In this document: positions 37,111-45,666 of the stretch, in pieces
Position numbering within the stretch: position 1 is the first letter of the stretch
Layout of the letters: each line of letters begins with the position of its first letter
Position numbers and translations under genes: made by a program
NCBI RefSeq assembly: GCF_014863355.1
Contig: NZ_JACZEP010000015.1
Coordinates: forward strand, 28,977 to 92,976
Origin: Aminobacter carboxidus
GTDB lineage: Bacteria > Pseudomonadota > Alphaproteobacteria > Rhizobiales > Rhizobiaceae
Direction: 5' to 3'
Length of the DNA stretch: 64,000 nucleotides
The notes under the pieces: model-generated
Databases searched by the model: none
What the model saw: the letters and a program-made list of their open reading frames with translations, nothing else
What the model was told of the DNA's origin: nothing

Positions 37111-37898
37111 CCTCAGCGCAGAATACCAAGGCCATCTTGAGTGTCGAAAACGTGGCGATGCATTTCGGTGGATTGATCGCGATCTCCGACATGAATTTCC
37201 ATGTCAATGAGGGTGAGTTGGTCAGCCTCATCGGCCCCAATGGGGCCGGCAAAACCACTGCATTCAACATCATCACCGGGTTTCAAAGACCGACCAAGGG
37301 ACGGGTTTCGTTTCGAGGCACGTCGCTTGCCGGGCTCAAACCGCACCAGGTGACGTCACTTGGGCTGGTACGCACCTTTCAGCGCACCAATCTGTTCGAC
37401 AAGATTTCCGTCTTCGACAATGTGCTTATCGGTCTGCACCGGAAGACGTCCGCTCGATTGCTGGGCACGCTGTTGTCACTGCCGCGGGAACGTAAGGCCG
37501 AGGCAGAGCTGCGTGATCAGGCGTGGGAAATCCTGCGCCTCGTTGGCATCGAGCACCAGGCAAAGGAGCGGGCTTCGGGTTTGCCGTATGGCGATCAGCG
37601 ACTGCTCGGCGTTGCGCTCGCCCTCGCAGCACAGCCTTCAGCCCTGCTTCTCGATGAACCCGTTTCAGGCATGAACGCCACAGAGACAGGGCGCTTCATC
37701 GAACTGATCAACAAGCTCCGCAGTCGCGGCACGACGATCCTGCTCGTGGAGCACGACATGCCAATGGTGATGCGCATTTCCGACCGGATCGTGGTCCTGA
37801 ACTACGGGCGCATCATCGCGAACGGAACCCCAAAGGAAATCCAGAATGATCCGGAAGTGATCCAGGCATATCTCGGTCAAGGGGTGAAGCATGCTTGA
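37107..37898 (+). CDS. livG: Branched-chain-type ABC transporter ATPase LivG
   Basis: 263 residues. Walker A GPNGAGKTTAFN, Walker B ALLLDEPVSGMNATET and the H-loop LVEHDMPMVM are in place. The signature region, usually LSYGQQRRLEIARAL in this family, reads LPYGDQRLLGVALAL, so several polar residues have been lost. That could lower ATPase efficiency, although the fold should be kept. GTG start overlapping the livM stop. Confidence 0.92.
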   Translation: MTSAQNTKAILSVENVAMHFGGLIAISDMNFHVNEGELVSLIGPNGAGKTTAFNIITGFQRPTKGRVSFRGTSLAGLKPHQVTSLGLVRTFQRTNLFDKISVFDNVLIGLHRKTSARLLGTLLSLPRERKAEAELRDQAWEILRLVGIEHQAKERASGLPYGDQRLLGVALALAAQPSALLLDEPVSGMNATETGRFIELINKLRSRGTTILLVEHDMPMVMRISDRIVVLNYGRIIANGTPKEIQNDPEVIQAYLGQGVKHA

Positions 37899-38076
37899 GA
37901 TCAAGAAGCTTATCTGCCGCTTTGGGAAAACCGTCTCCTTCGGCAATCCGTCCCTCAAGGATTTCGCGAACGCGATGGTGGTGCTGATCGGGGCAAATCC
38001 GACCGGGTCGTGGTCTGAACCCAAGGAAGCAACAATTCGCATCCGGACCTCGTTGCATACCCCGGTCAAGGAGTGA
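37891..38076 (+). pseudogene. Truncated tandem duplicate of the livF 5' end
   Basis: 61 codons that follow livF residue by residue for ~40 positions (MLEIKKLICRFGK versus MLEIKNLVCRYGK; MVVLIGAN versus LVVLVGAN). Walker A is destroyed (GANPTGSW versus GANGAGKST). The bases in front also match: GGTCAAGGGGTGAA here, GGTCAAGGAGTGAA before livF. So a block of about 190 bp was duplicated in tandem and the first copy decayed. It still has an intact frame overlapping the livG stop by 8 bp and may be translated. Confidence 0.8.
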
Positions 38077-38080
38077 ACAC

Positions 38081-38800
38081 ATGCTCGAGATAAAGAATCT
38101 TGTATGTCGGTATGGTAAGGTAACCGCGCTGAAAGGCGTTTCGCTGAAGGTTCCGGCAAACTCGCTCGTGGTCCTTGTCGGCGCGAACGGTGCCGGCAAG
38201 AGCACCACCTTGAGAGCAATCTCGGGTTTGGTACCGGCCGCCAGCGGCAGTATCCTGTTCAACGGCGAGGAGATCACAGGTCGAACCGCAAGCCGTATTC
38301 TGTCCCTGGGCATTGCCCATTGCCCGGAAGGACGGCGCGTCTTCGGCCAGATGACCGTGCTCGAGAATCTTGAGGTCGGGTGCTATCTGCGCAAGGACAC
38401 CGCTCTCATCCGGCAGGACATTGACCACATCTTTGGCCTCTTCCCACGACTGGCCGAGCGGCGCAAGCAGATCGCTGGAACCCTCTCGGGCGGCGAACAA
38501 CAGATGCTTGCGATCGGCCGCGCGATGATGTCGCGGCCCAAATTGATCATGTTCGACGAGCCTTCGCTCGGTCTCGCCCCAAACATCGTTTCTCAGACCT
38601 TTGACATCATCAAAGGTATCCGCGATGCCGGGACGACAGTTCTGATGGTCGAACAAAATGCCTTCGCCGCGCTCGATATGTGTAACCATGCCTATCTGCT
38701 CGAAGCGGGCTCCATGGTCCTCGAGGGGCCTGGCGAAAAGCTGATCAATGATCCGCATGTCCGCGAGGCATATCTGGGAGCAGGGCTGGCTCACGCATAG
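38081..38800 (+). CDS. livF: Branched-chain-type ABC transporter ATPase LivF
   Basis: 239 residues, complete. Walker A GANGAGKSTTLR, signature LSGGEQQMLAIGRAMM, Walker B LIMFDEPSLGLAP and H-loop MVEQNAFAAL. It begins right after a decayed partial copy of its own 5' end, so it keeps a good ribosome binding site (AAGGAG). With LivG it drives the LivHM channel. Confidence 0.94.
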   Translation: MLEIKNLVCRYGKVTALKGVSLKVPANSLVVLVGANGAGKSTTLRAISGLVPAASGSILFNGEEITGRTASRILSLGIAHCPEGRRVFGQMTVLENLEVGCYLRKDTALIRQDIDHIFGLFPRLAERRKQIAGTLSGGEQQMLAIGRAMMSRPKLIMFDEPSLGLAPNIVSQTFDIIKGIRDAGTTVLMVEQNAFAALDMCNHAYLLEAGSMVLEGPGEKLINDPHVREAYLGAGLAHA

Positions 38801-39149
38801 CTTGTGCGTTCCCAAAGCTGCAGTAGCGGATGAACGGTTGATCGAGGGGCGTCATAGAAAGCGTCCCTCGGTCGCATTGTTCCGATAAACACAACGATGC
38901 GAGTTTGCTCGCCCTCGCCTAAGCGTCGTTCCCGTTGGCTGGCTCCTTGCCGCGCGCAGCAACTCCAAGCCGACCCATGGGGCGGCCATTGCGCTGGCAA
39001 CAGCACGGGCGCGCATGTCGCCGGGCAAGGCCGAGACCTCGCCATAAGGACCGCCAGCGCTGGCAGTGTTCGTCGAGCGGACGTTCGCCGCGTTTCCACG
39101 CAGCCAGCCGGGAGTTTGTCCTCCTCCGCCTAGACCGCGACAGTCTTCG

Positions 39150-39227
39150 ATCGTCGGCGGCGCGGAAGACGCGGATCGCGATCTCCGAGCGATTAGCGAA
39201 GAGGATTTTCTTGATCGAAACCTGCAT
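39150..39227 (-). pseudogene. N-terminal fragment of pyruvate carboxylase / biotin carboxylase
   Basis: MQVSIKKILFANRSEIAIRVF is the start of a biotin-carboxylase domain (consensus ISKILVANRSEIAIRVFRAANE). After FRAADD the homology ends abruptly. The piece stands alone between livF and the binding-protein gene, so it is a relic of a larger gene brought in or lost by rearrangement. Confidence 0.7.
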
Positions 39228-39376
39228 GACACCCGCACCGGAAACGCGTGCCAGTTGCAGCGTGATATCCAGGTGAATGTGGGATGAACCGGCAATGCCT
39301 GCCCACGAGGCTTTGGCGACCGCCGGTAGGCCGCGCCAGGATGCTGGTCAATCAACGCGAAAAGCGCTTGCGCTAT

Positions 39377-39402
39377 CTTACTAATAATGGGATGATAGTA
39401 CC
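39377..39402. promoter_or_regulatory. Regulon operator, site 2 (before the LIV-type binding protein)
   Basis: 8-N10-8 element with left half CTTACTAA and right half ATAGTACC. Its spacer TAATGGGATG matches 8 of 10 bases of site 3. About 135 bp upstream of the binding-protein start. Confidence 0.7.
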
Positions 39403-39535
39403 ACTGCTTGCTCGCACTCGGGAGGAGCGCAAGTTCGTCTGCCTGTTTCCAATCCTTGCAGTGATGCGCCGCCACGAAAGAGGCGGCGTTGTCGTGAGAG
39501 CGCGCAAAGTGCAGTCAAATAAGGGGAGAATTCGC

Positions 39536-40702
39536 ATGAGTAGGCTCATTAACATCGTGAGTAAAGTCAGCGTCGCGCTGGTAATGGCGGGTGTGGCGTA
39601 TGGAACTGCAGCTGCTGAAGACACCATCAAAATTGGTGTCAACGAACCGCTGACCGGCGCCTTTGCCGCCTCCGGCACCTACATCGTCAACGGCGCCAAG
39701 CTGGCAGCTGAACAGATCAATGCTTCCGGTGGTATCCTCGGCAAACAGATCGAGCTTGTCATCGAAGACAACAAGAGCAATCCGACCGAGGCGGCAGCCG
39801 TCGCGGAAAAGCTGATCACCAGCGACAAGGTTCCCATCATGATGGGTGCCTGGGGTTCGAGCCTCACGCTTGCGGTGATGCCCAAGCTCATGCAGTACCA
39901 GGTGCCGATGCTGGTCGAAACGTCGTCGTCGAGCAAGATCACCAAACAGGGCAATCCCTATATCTTCCGCATCTCCCCGCCATCCTGGGTGGAGGCCAAG
40001 ATCTTCCAGCCGCTGCTTCCTTCGCTCGGGATCAAGAAGGTCGACTTCCTTGGCATCAACAACGACTGGGGTCGTGGCACGATCACGGACTTCACGGCGA
40101 TGTTCAAGGAAAACGGCGTCGAGGTCGGCCTTGCTGAAACCATGGACCAGGGCGCCGAGGACATGGGTGCCCAGCTGTCGAAGATCAAAGCGTCCGACTC
40201 CGACACGATCATTGTCACGACGGGCGTCGAGCAGCTGACGCTGGTGCTGAAGCAGGTTGCAGCCCTCGGCATCACCAAGAAGATCATCACCACCGGCGGG
40301 TCGCAGAACCCTGACCAGCTGATCCAGCAGGCCGGCGCCGCCGCCAACAACACCATGCATATGGTCTTCTTTGCGCCTTGGGATGCAGCCAAGACGCCGC
40401 ATCCGGACCAGTCGAAGGTCTTCATCGACGCCTGGGCAAAGGCTGGCCATAATGCGGCCGGCATGACCGAGAGCTATCGTGGTTACGATGGGATTTTCGT
40501 CATCAAGACCGCAATCGAGAAGGCTGGAAAAGCAGAGCCCGAGGCAATCCGCGAGGCATTTTGGGGTGTGGATGTGCCTACCCTCAACGGCAATGTCACC
40601 TTCACCAAGGACGGACCAGAGGGCAAGGAAAGCGGACAGTACCTCGCCAAGGGCACGCTGATCACCATCACGGACGGCAAGGTGGTCCTGCCGTCTTCCT
40701 GA
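39536..40702 (+). CDS. LIV-type periplasmic substrate-binding protein
   Basis: 388 residues. Signal peptide VSKVSVALVMAGVAYGTAAA, then the type I binding-protein fold: IGVNEPLTGAFAASGTYIVN, EQINASGGILGKQIELVIED, and GAWGSSLTLAVMPKL. The ATG chosen follows AAGGGGAG. It has its own operator and terminator, separate from livHMGF 735 bp upstream, which suggests independent high-level expression. Ligand unknown; the regulon context suggests a nitrogen-containing small molecule. Confidence 0.92.
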   Translation: MSRLINIVSKVSVALVMAGVAYGTAAAEDTIKIGVNEPLTGAFAASGTYIVNGAKLAAEQINASGGILGKQIELVIEDNKSNPTEAAAVAEKLITSDKVPIMMGAWGSSLTLAVMPKLMQYQVPMLVETSSSSKITKQGNPYIFRISPPSWVEAKIFQPLLPSLGIKKVDFLGINNDWGRGTITDFTAMFKENGVEVGLAETMDQGAEDMGAQLSKIKASDSDTIIVTTGVEQLTLVLKQVAALGITKKIITTGGSQNPDQLIQQAGAAANNTMHMVFFAPWDAAKTPHPDQSKVFIDAWAKAGHNAAGMTESYRGYDGIFVIKTAIEKAGKAEPEAIREAFWGVDVPTLNGNVTFTKDGPEGKESGQYLAKGTLITITDGKVVLPSS

Positions 40703-40732
40703 TAAACGACGACACCGAAAACTGAGTTTCAA

Positions 40733-40760
40733 GGCCCGGCGGGAAACCGCCGGGCCTTTT
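40733..40760 (+). terminator. Rho-independent terminator after the binding-protein gene
   Basis: Perfect 10-bp GC stem (GGCCCGGCGG with CCGCCGGGCC), GAAA tetraloop, then TTTT. It lies 30 bp after the stop codon and 6 bp before the convergent Lrp gene's stop. Confidence 0.93.
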
Positions 40761-40766
40761 CATGTT

Positions 40767-41252
40767 TCATGCATTGTGAAGCGGGATGGCGAGGCCTGCC
40801 TTCAGCCTCTCCATGACGACGAGTGTGCGGAACTTCTTGACGTTGTGGTTTTCGAAGAACAATCGGCGCGTCAGGGCATCGTATTCGCGCATCGACGGCA
40901 CCGTGACGATGAGAACAAAATCCGCGTCGCCCGTGACGTAATAGCACTGCTGGACATCCGGATCTGCCTGAAAACTCCGCTTGGCGGCATCCAGCAGATC
41001 CAGCCGTTCACTTTCGATGCGGACCTCGACGATGACTGTAATCGGCCTGCCCATTTTTGCGGGATCCAGCGTCGAGTAATTGCCGACAATGACCCCAGCA
41101 TCGCGCATGCGCTGGATCCTGCGATTGACCGCTGCGGCGGAAAGATGGACCCGCTCCCCGATGATCCGCTGGGATGTCGAATTGTCCTGCTGGAGGATGT
41201 CGAGTATCGCGAGGTCGAAGCTATCCAGGCTTCCAGCATCAATGCCGCGCAT
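40767..41252 (-). CDS. Lrp/AsnC-family regulator
   Basis: 161 residues. AsnC-type HTH (DLAILDILQQDNSTSQRIIG; LSAAAVNRRIQRMRDAGVI) followed by the RAM ligand domain (VQQCYYVTGDADFVLIVTVP). It is divergent from the diaminopropionate ammonia-lyase gene with a 105-bp gap, the usual layout for a local Lrp-type activator that senses the amino-acid substrate. Confidence 0.92.
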   Translation of the reverse strand: MRGIDAGSLDSFDLAILDILQQDNSTSQRIIGERVHLSAAAVNRRIQRMRDAGVIVGNYSTLDPAKMGRPITVIVEVRIESERLDLLDAAKRSFQADPDVQQCYYVTGDADFVLIVTVPSMREYDALTRRLFFENHNVKKFRTLVVMERLKAGLAIPLHNA

Positions 41253-41357
41253 GTCACCCCCAAACTTGCAAAGATGTTGCGTGCGATGTGGCTAAATCGC
41301 GCAAATTTTGAGGGCCGCGCGGACTATTCTTCAGTGAATTCGCCAAAGGATAATCCC

Positions 41358-42551
41358 ATGCTGCTGATGAATACGCATGCCGACCTCAACCGGCCGCTCG
41401 ATCGGTCCGATGCCGAAATGCTCGGGCTTGAGGCGGCCCGGACCGTGGAACGGTTCCTGACCTTTCGGCCCAACCACACCCCTACTCCGCTCCGCGCGCT
41501 GACGCAGCTGGCGAGCGAGGTCGGGGTTGCGGCAATCCATGTGAAAGATGAATCGCAGCGTTTGGGACTCGGCAGCTTCAAGGCTCTCGGTGGATCTTAT
41601 GCCGTGATCCGGCTCGTACTCGAGCAAGCGAGCCGTGAGCTCGGAAGAGAGGTCGATGTCAGCGAGCTGCAAACGCCGGCCGTCAGGCAGATAGCTGAGC
41701 GCATCACGGTCGGCTGCGCGACTGACGGCAACCATGGAAAGTCGGTCGCTGCGGGAGCTACGCTGGTCGGAGCCAGGGCTGCGATCTTCGTTCATTCGGG
41801 TGTGACGGACGAGCGTGTCGCGGCCATCGCACAATTCGGAGCCGAGATGATCCGCGTCAAGGGCACCTATGACGACTCCGTCGCAGAAGCCGAGCGTGTC
41901 TGCCAAGAGCATGGATGGATCGTCGTGTCCGATACGTCGTGGCCGGGTTACGAACGCATTCCGGGGTTGGTCATGCAGGGTTACACGGCCATGCTGCAGG
42001 AGGCTTTGCAGGAACTCCCGGCCGCACCGACCCACGTCTTCATGCAAGCAGGTGTTGGCGGCCTGGCTGCAGCGGTTGCCGGCCACTTTGATATTGTTTA
42101 TGGCGCCAAACGTCCGACATTCATCGTGGTCGAGCCGGACCGTGCCGCATGTCTCTACGAGAGCGGGGTTGTCGGTCGGCCCGTCAAGATCGAGCACGGG
42201 GAGCCCACCATCATGGCCATGCTCGAATGTTATGAGCCATCGCTTGTGGCTTGGCGTATCCTCAGCCGCAAAGCCGACGCGTTCATGACGGTCAGCGAGG
42301 AGAATGCCGCCGACACCATGCGCCAGCTGGCAAATCCACAGGGCGGAGATCCCGCAATCGTCGCGGGCGAGAGCGGTGGCGCTGGACTGGCTGGTTTGTT
42401 GCAGGCGCTCGCGTCCAACGAGGCCCGGGCGAAACTCGGGCTTGATGCTTCCTCGCGTGTATTTGTCATCAACACCGAAGGGGCGACCGACCGGGCGCGA
42501 TATGAAGCGATCGTTGGCCGCTCGCCGGCTGAAGTCCTTGGGTCGCGTTAA
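41358..42551 (+). CDS. dpaL: Diaminopropionate ammonia-lyase
   Basis: 397 residues, PLP fold type II. The active-site lysine motif is LGLGSFKALGGSYAV, followed by the asparagine-loop GCATDGNHGKSVA and the phosphate loop GVGGLAAAVAGHF. This pattern belongs to DpaL (YgeX), which splits 2,3-diaminopropionate to pyruvate and two ammonia. The start ATG follows AAAGGA. None of the regulon operators precedes it; the divergent Lrp regulator is the likely controller. In E. coli the same enzyme clusters with a molybdenum hydroxylase and an M20 hydrolase, as it does here. Confidence 0.88.
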   Translation: MLLMNTHADLNRPLDRSDAEMLGLEAARTVERFLTFRPNHTPTPLRALTQLASEVGVAAIHVKDESQRLGLGSFKALGGSYAVIRLVLEQASRELGREVDVSELQTPAVRQIAERITVGCATDGNHGKSVAAGATLVGARAAIFVHSGVTDERVAAIAQFGAEMIRVKGTYDDSVAEAERVCQEHGWIVVSDTSWPGYERIPGLVMQGYTAMLQEALQELPAAPTHVFMQAGVGGLAAAVAGHFDIVYGAKRPTFIVVEPDRAACLYESGVVGRPVKIEHGEPTIMAMLECYEPSLVAWRILSRKADAFMTVSEENAADTMRQLANPQGGDPAIVAGESGGAGLAGLLQALASNEARAKLGLDASSRVFVINTEGATDRARYEAIVGRSPAEVLGSR

Positions 42552-42617
42552 GCGGCGGTGACGAAATCGATCGATGCCGCTTTTGTTGAGGATATCAGCG
42601 AGCGGCATCGACGATGG

Positions 42618-43382
42618 TCATTTCGCCGTCCGTTGGCGGCGCTTGCTGTGGTCCAGCAGTTCGACCCGCAAAGCAAAGCAGTCCTTGTGATAATGGATGC
42701 TTGCCACGTAGATGGCGACGCCATTGTCATCGATCAGGATAAGCCGGGAGTCGGCAGTGGGTTCTCCAAGACCGATCTCGAGCAAATTCGCTGTCTCGGG
42801 ATCTGCAACGCCGATCGTGAATGTCTGGGGCGCCTGAGAAATCGTGACGTCGGGCATTTCCAGGATCTGCGGCAATGCCGCAGAGTGGGTGAAGCGCTTG
42901 CGATCCTTGTCGAAGATATGCTTCGCCAAATGCAGATTGACGACTGAGAAGGGTTCGCCGTTGTTGTACTGCACGCTTCTGAGGAAGGTATACCCCTCCG
43001 CGGGCGTTCCTTCTCCGGCCTTCAGTTCGGGAGCGGCAGCGCCTTCCTCGATGTGAACACGCTTGAGCACATTGTCTTTGAGGTTGGCGATCATTGCATC
43101 AAGATCGGTCGCCAGATTCAACCAACGGTTCTTCTTGAGCTTAAGCGAAACAAAGGTGCCGCGGCCTTGCTGGGCGTCCAGCAGACCCTCCTGTCGCAAC
43201 AGGTCGATGGCTTGCCTGATCGTGACGCGCGCTACGGAGAACTCGACCTCCAGCTCCTCGAGCGTGGATATCTTGTCGCCAGGCAGCCAGACGCCGCGGT
43301 CGATGCGCTGCCGCATGACCGAGGCGACCTGAATGTAGAGCGGCGTAGGGCTGCGATCGTAGATTTTGGATGTGATGTTCAT
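42618..43382 (-). CDS. GntR-family regulator (HutC/UTRA subfamily), candidate master regulator
   Basis: 254 residues. Winged HTH at ~10-75 (TPLYIQVASVMRQRIDRGVW; ARVTIRQAIDLLRQEGLLDA; QQGRGTFVSLK) and a UTRA ligand-binding domain (YTFLRSVQYNNGEPFSVVNL; LLEIGLGEPTADSRLILIDD; ASIHYHKDCFALRVEL). It lies centrally in the cluster with the six 8-N10-8 sites and is the only regulator of a type expected to bind such repeats there. Start at the ATG giving MNITSKIYD. Its own promoter has only a weak operator-like sequence (43383-43408). Confidence 0.88.
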   Translation of the reverse strand: MNITSKIYDRSPTPLYIQVASVMRQRIDRGVWLPGDKISTLEELEVEFSVARVTIRQAIDLLRQEGLLDAQQGRGTFVSLKLKKNRWLNLATDLDAMIANLKDNVLKRVHIEEGAAAPELKAGEGTPAEGYTFLRSVQYNNGEPFSVVNLHLAKHIFDKDRKRFTHSAALPQILEMPDVTISQAPQTFTIGVADPETANLLEIGLGEPTADSRLILIDDNGVAIYVASIHYHKDCFALRVELLDHSKRRQRTAK

Positions 43383-43624
43383 GAGCCTAATATACGGTAA
43401 ATAGAACCATTTATCCAGCCCCGGTGCGATCAAACTTGGTTGTGCAAAGGGCGCGAAATGGACCAAGCCAGGCCGGCTGCACCAGTAGATTGTTTCCGCT
43501 TTTCTTCGAATCGCGGAAACTCTCTATCTTCTTGTTTTTGCGCAATTCCGGACTGAAAACCGCTGCACACTTTTCCTGGAATTGCTCTAAATTTCGGTCG
43601 ACGACGATTTGACAGCTTGGCGGC

Positions 43625-44830
43625 TTACCGGCGCCGGAACACGCTGGCAAAGAGCGCCTTTATCCGGCCGATGATCACCGATGTGAACAGCGAGCCAGCG
43701 TCAAATTCGGCAGCGACGGCAGGCGCTGCGCCCTCGCCGGCTGAAAGCTTGGCTTCCAGATTCTGAACAAAGGCAGCGATCAATCGGTTGGCAATGTCTT
43801 GCACCAGCCCGGATCGGCTGAATTGCGCCAGCATTCCGGTCAGTGTGAACCCAACCGTCACGTCAACACGGGTCTGCCCAGGTCTATCGCCCTGTTTGAC
43901 AGCATAGCCGATCAGGCCGCGCGTTGCCGAATTGCTGCGCTGGTCCTTGCCAGTGCCGCTAATGGTGCCGGTGCGTGTGGCATCGTCACGACTGACGTCT
44001 GCAACACCCTGAAATTCAGCGCTGATGGGGCCAACCTTGACCTTGATGCGCCCCTCGACATGTCCATCGACAGGTTCGCCATTGAGTGACGCGCCGGGAA
44101 GGCAAGTCGCCACCTCGCCGATGCGTCCGAAGAACTCCCACACCTGATCCACCGGGTGCTCGACCGTGAAGCTCTGCACAAACGTCGTCTGTGGCGTCCA
44201 GTTCGCATCGGCGCGCGCCGGTGCAACTGCCACAGAGGCAGCAGCCTTTGTCGGCGAGGTCTCGCGTGGCTTTGCAGCTCCATTGGCGGCAACGGCGCTG
44301 GAATGGCCGGAACCCGCCGGTCCGAGCACCTTGCGGTTGCCGTCGGCAATGGCACCTGCACCGCGTTTGCGTCGTGCCTCAATGACGCTTTGAACGGCTC
44401 GAACGATGCCGACATACCCCGTGCAGCGGCAAAGGTTCCCGCTCATGGCAACGCGGATGTCATGCTCGCTCGGGCTCTCCATCCTCAGCACGACGTCGCG
44501 TGCCGAGACCATCATCCCTGGTGTGCAATAGCCGCACTGAAGGGCGTGTTCCCGTTTAAAGGCTGCCCGCAGTTCGGTAGCGATCTCGTCGTTGTCCAGA
44601 CCTTCAATCGTCGTGACGTGGGCATGTTCGCACGTCACCGCAAATGTAATGCAGGACCGGGTCGGCACGCCATCGACGAGAAGCGTGCACGCGCCGCAGA
44701 CGCCATGCTCGCAGCCAATGTGGGTTCCGGTCAGATTGTGGCAGTCGCGAAGATAGTCGGCGAGATGCGTCCGAGGTTCTGCCGTTGCTGAAAGTTGCTT
44801 GCCGTTAACGGTGAGATTGATTGTTGTCAT
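43625..44830 (-). CDS. Molybdenum hydroxylase small subunit ([2Fe-2S]) fused to a CoxG-like domain
   Basis: 401 residues. Residues 1-155 are the iron-sulfur subunit, with one cluster ligated by CEHGVCGACTLLVDG and the other by QCGYCTPGM and GNLCRCTGY. After an alanine-rich linker (~160-215), residues ~220-370 form an SRPBCC domain of the CoxG type (VEHPVDQVWEFFGRIGEVAT; LPGASLNGEPVDGHVEGRIK), and the end carries a basic hydrophobic tail (IGRIKALFASVFRRR) that may attach to the membrane. CoxG is normally a separate gene. Coupled to the FAD subunit by an ATGA overlap. Confidence 0.9.
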   Translation of the reverse strand: MTTINLTVNGKQLSATAEPRTHLADYLRDCHNLTGTHIGCEHGVCGACTLLVDGVPTRSCITFAVTCEHAHVTTIEGLDNDEIATELRAAFKREHALQCGYCTPGMMVSARDVVLRMESPSEHDIRVAMSGNLCRCTGYVGIVRAVQSVIEARRKRGAGAIADGNRKVLGPAGSGHSSAVAANGAAKPRETSPTKAAASVAVAPARADANWTPQTTFVQSFTVEHPVDQVWEFFGRIGEVATCLPGASLNGEPVDGHVEGRIKVKVGPISAEFQGVADVSRDDATRTGTISGTGKDQRSNSATRGLIGYAVKQGDRPGQTRVDVTVGFTLTGMLAQFSRSGLVQDIANRLIAAFVQNLEAKLSAGEGAAPAVAAEFDAGSLFTSVIIGRIKALFASVFRRR

Positions 44831-45666
44831 GCTGGGTATGCTCGCTCGATGGCGCGTCGCAAGGCGACGACATGGGTCTGACGATCGATCTGATCGACCA
44901 TGCCAGAGGCTTCCAGGAGTTTTGCCGTGGCGTTGGCGTCAAAGCCTTTTGCAGGTTTGTCGCCTTGTCCATCACCAATGAAGGCGGTAGCAGCAGCCAC
45001 AACGATCGGCTTGCTTTCTGTCGCACCGATAACGGCCCGGCTTGCACCCCTCTCCGGATCATGGAGAAACGCCCCGATCGCGTGTGCAAATTCGCCCGTC
45101 TTGCGGCAACTCTTGTAATAGCCCCAGCGGGCACCATGTCCGAGCTTGGGGATACTGACCGAAACCAGGATCTCGCCGGGACGCAGATCCGCCTCGAGCG
45201 CGCCAAGCATATAGTCCTCAACCGACATTGTACGACTACCAGCGGGTCCCGCGACCGTTACCGAAGCGCCAATGGCGGACAGGATGGAAATCCAGTCGGC
45301 AGACGGGTCGGCATGTGTCAGACTTCCGCCGATCGTGCCGCGGTTACGGACAGCTCGGTAGGCAATGCCGCTGGCGACAGACGGCAGCGCACCGTGCGTG
45401 ACGTCGGGCACGCGCAAATCCTCGAAATCCGCATGCGTCACGCAAGCGCCGACGACAATCCGGTCGCCTTGATCGGTAACGGCTTTGAGTTCGCCAATGC
45501 CAGTGATGTCGACGACCAGGTCTGGTTGCACAAGACGCATATTGAGCATCGGACCAAGCGATTGCCCGCCGGCCATGACCTTTACAGTACGGCTCTCATC
45601 GCCGATGAGCGCGATGGCACCAGCGACGTCCTTGGGACGAGCGTAGTCGAAATTGACCGGTTTCAC
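44827..45666 (-). CDS. Molybdenum hydroxylase FAD-binding medium subunit
   Basis: 279 residues, CoxM/XdhB type. FAD motifs KVMAGGQSLGPMLNMRL (usually AGGQSLLP) and RNRGTIGGSLTHADPSADW are in place; the C-terminal CO-dehydrogenase flavoprotein domain (GYYKSCRKTGEFAHAIGA) follows. Overlaps both neighbours by ATGA. It passes electrons from the iron-sulfur subunit to its acceptor. Confidence 0.93.
   Translation of the reverse strand: MKPVNFDYARPKDVAGAIALIGDESRTVKVMAGGQSLGPMLNMRLVQPDLVVDITGIGELKAVTDQGDRIVVGACVTHADFEDLRVPDVTHGALPSVASGIAYRAVRNRGTIGGSLTHADPSADWISILSAIGASVTVAGPAGSRTMSVEDYMLGALEADLRPGEILVSVSIPKLGHGARWGYYKSCRKTGEFAHAIGAFLHDPERGASRAVIGATESKPIVVAAATAFIGDGQGDKPAKGFDANATAKLLEASGMVDQIDRQTHVVALRRAIERAYPA

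Noticed and set aside
43383..43408. A seventh regulon operator before the HutC-type regulator
   Set aside because: Half-sites match only 4/8 and 5/8 positions; too weak to count.
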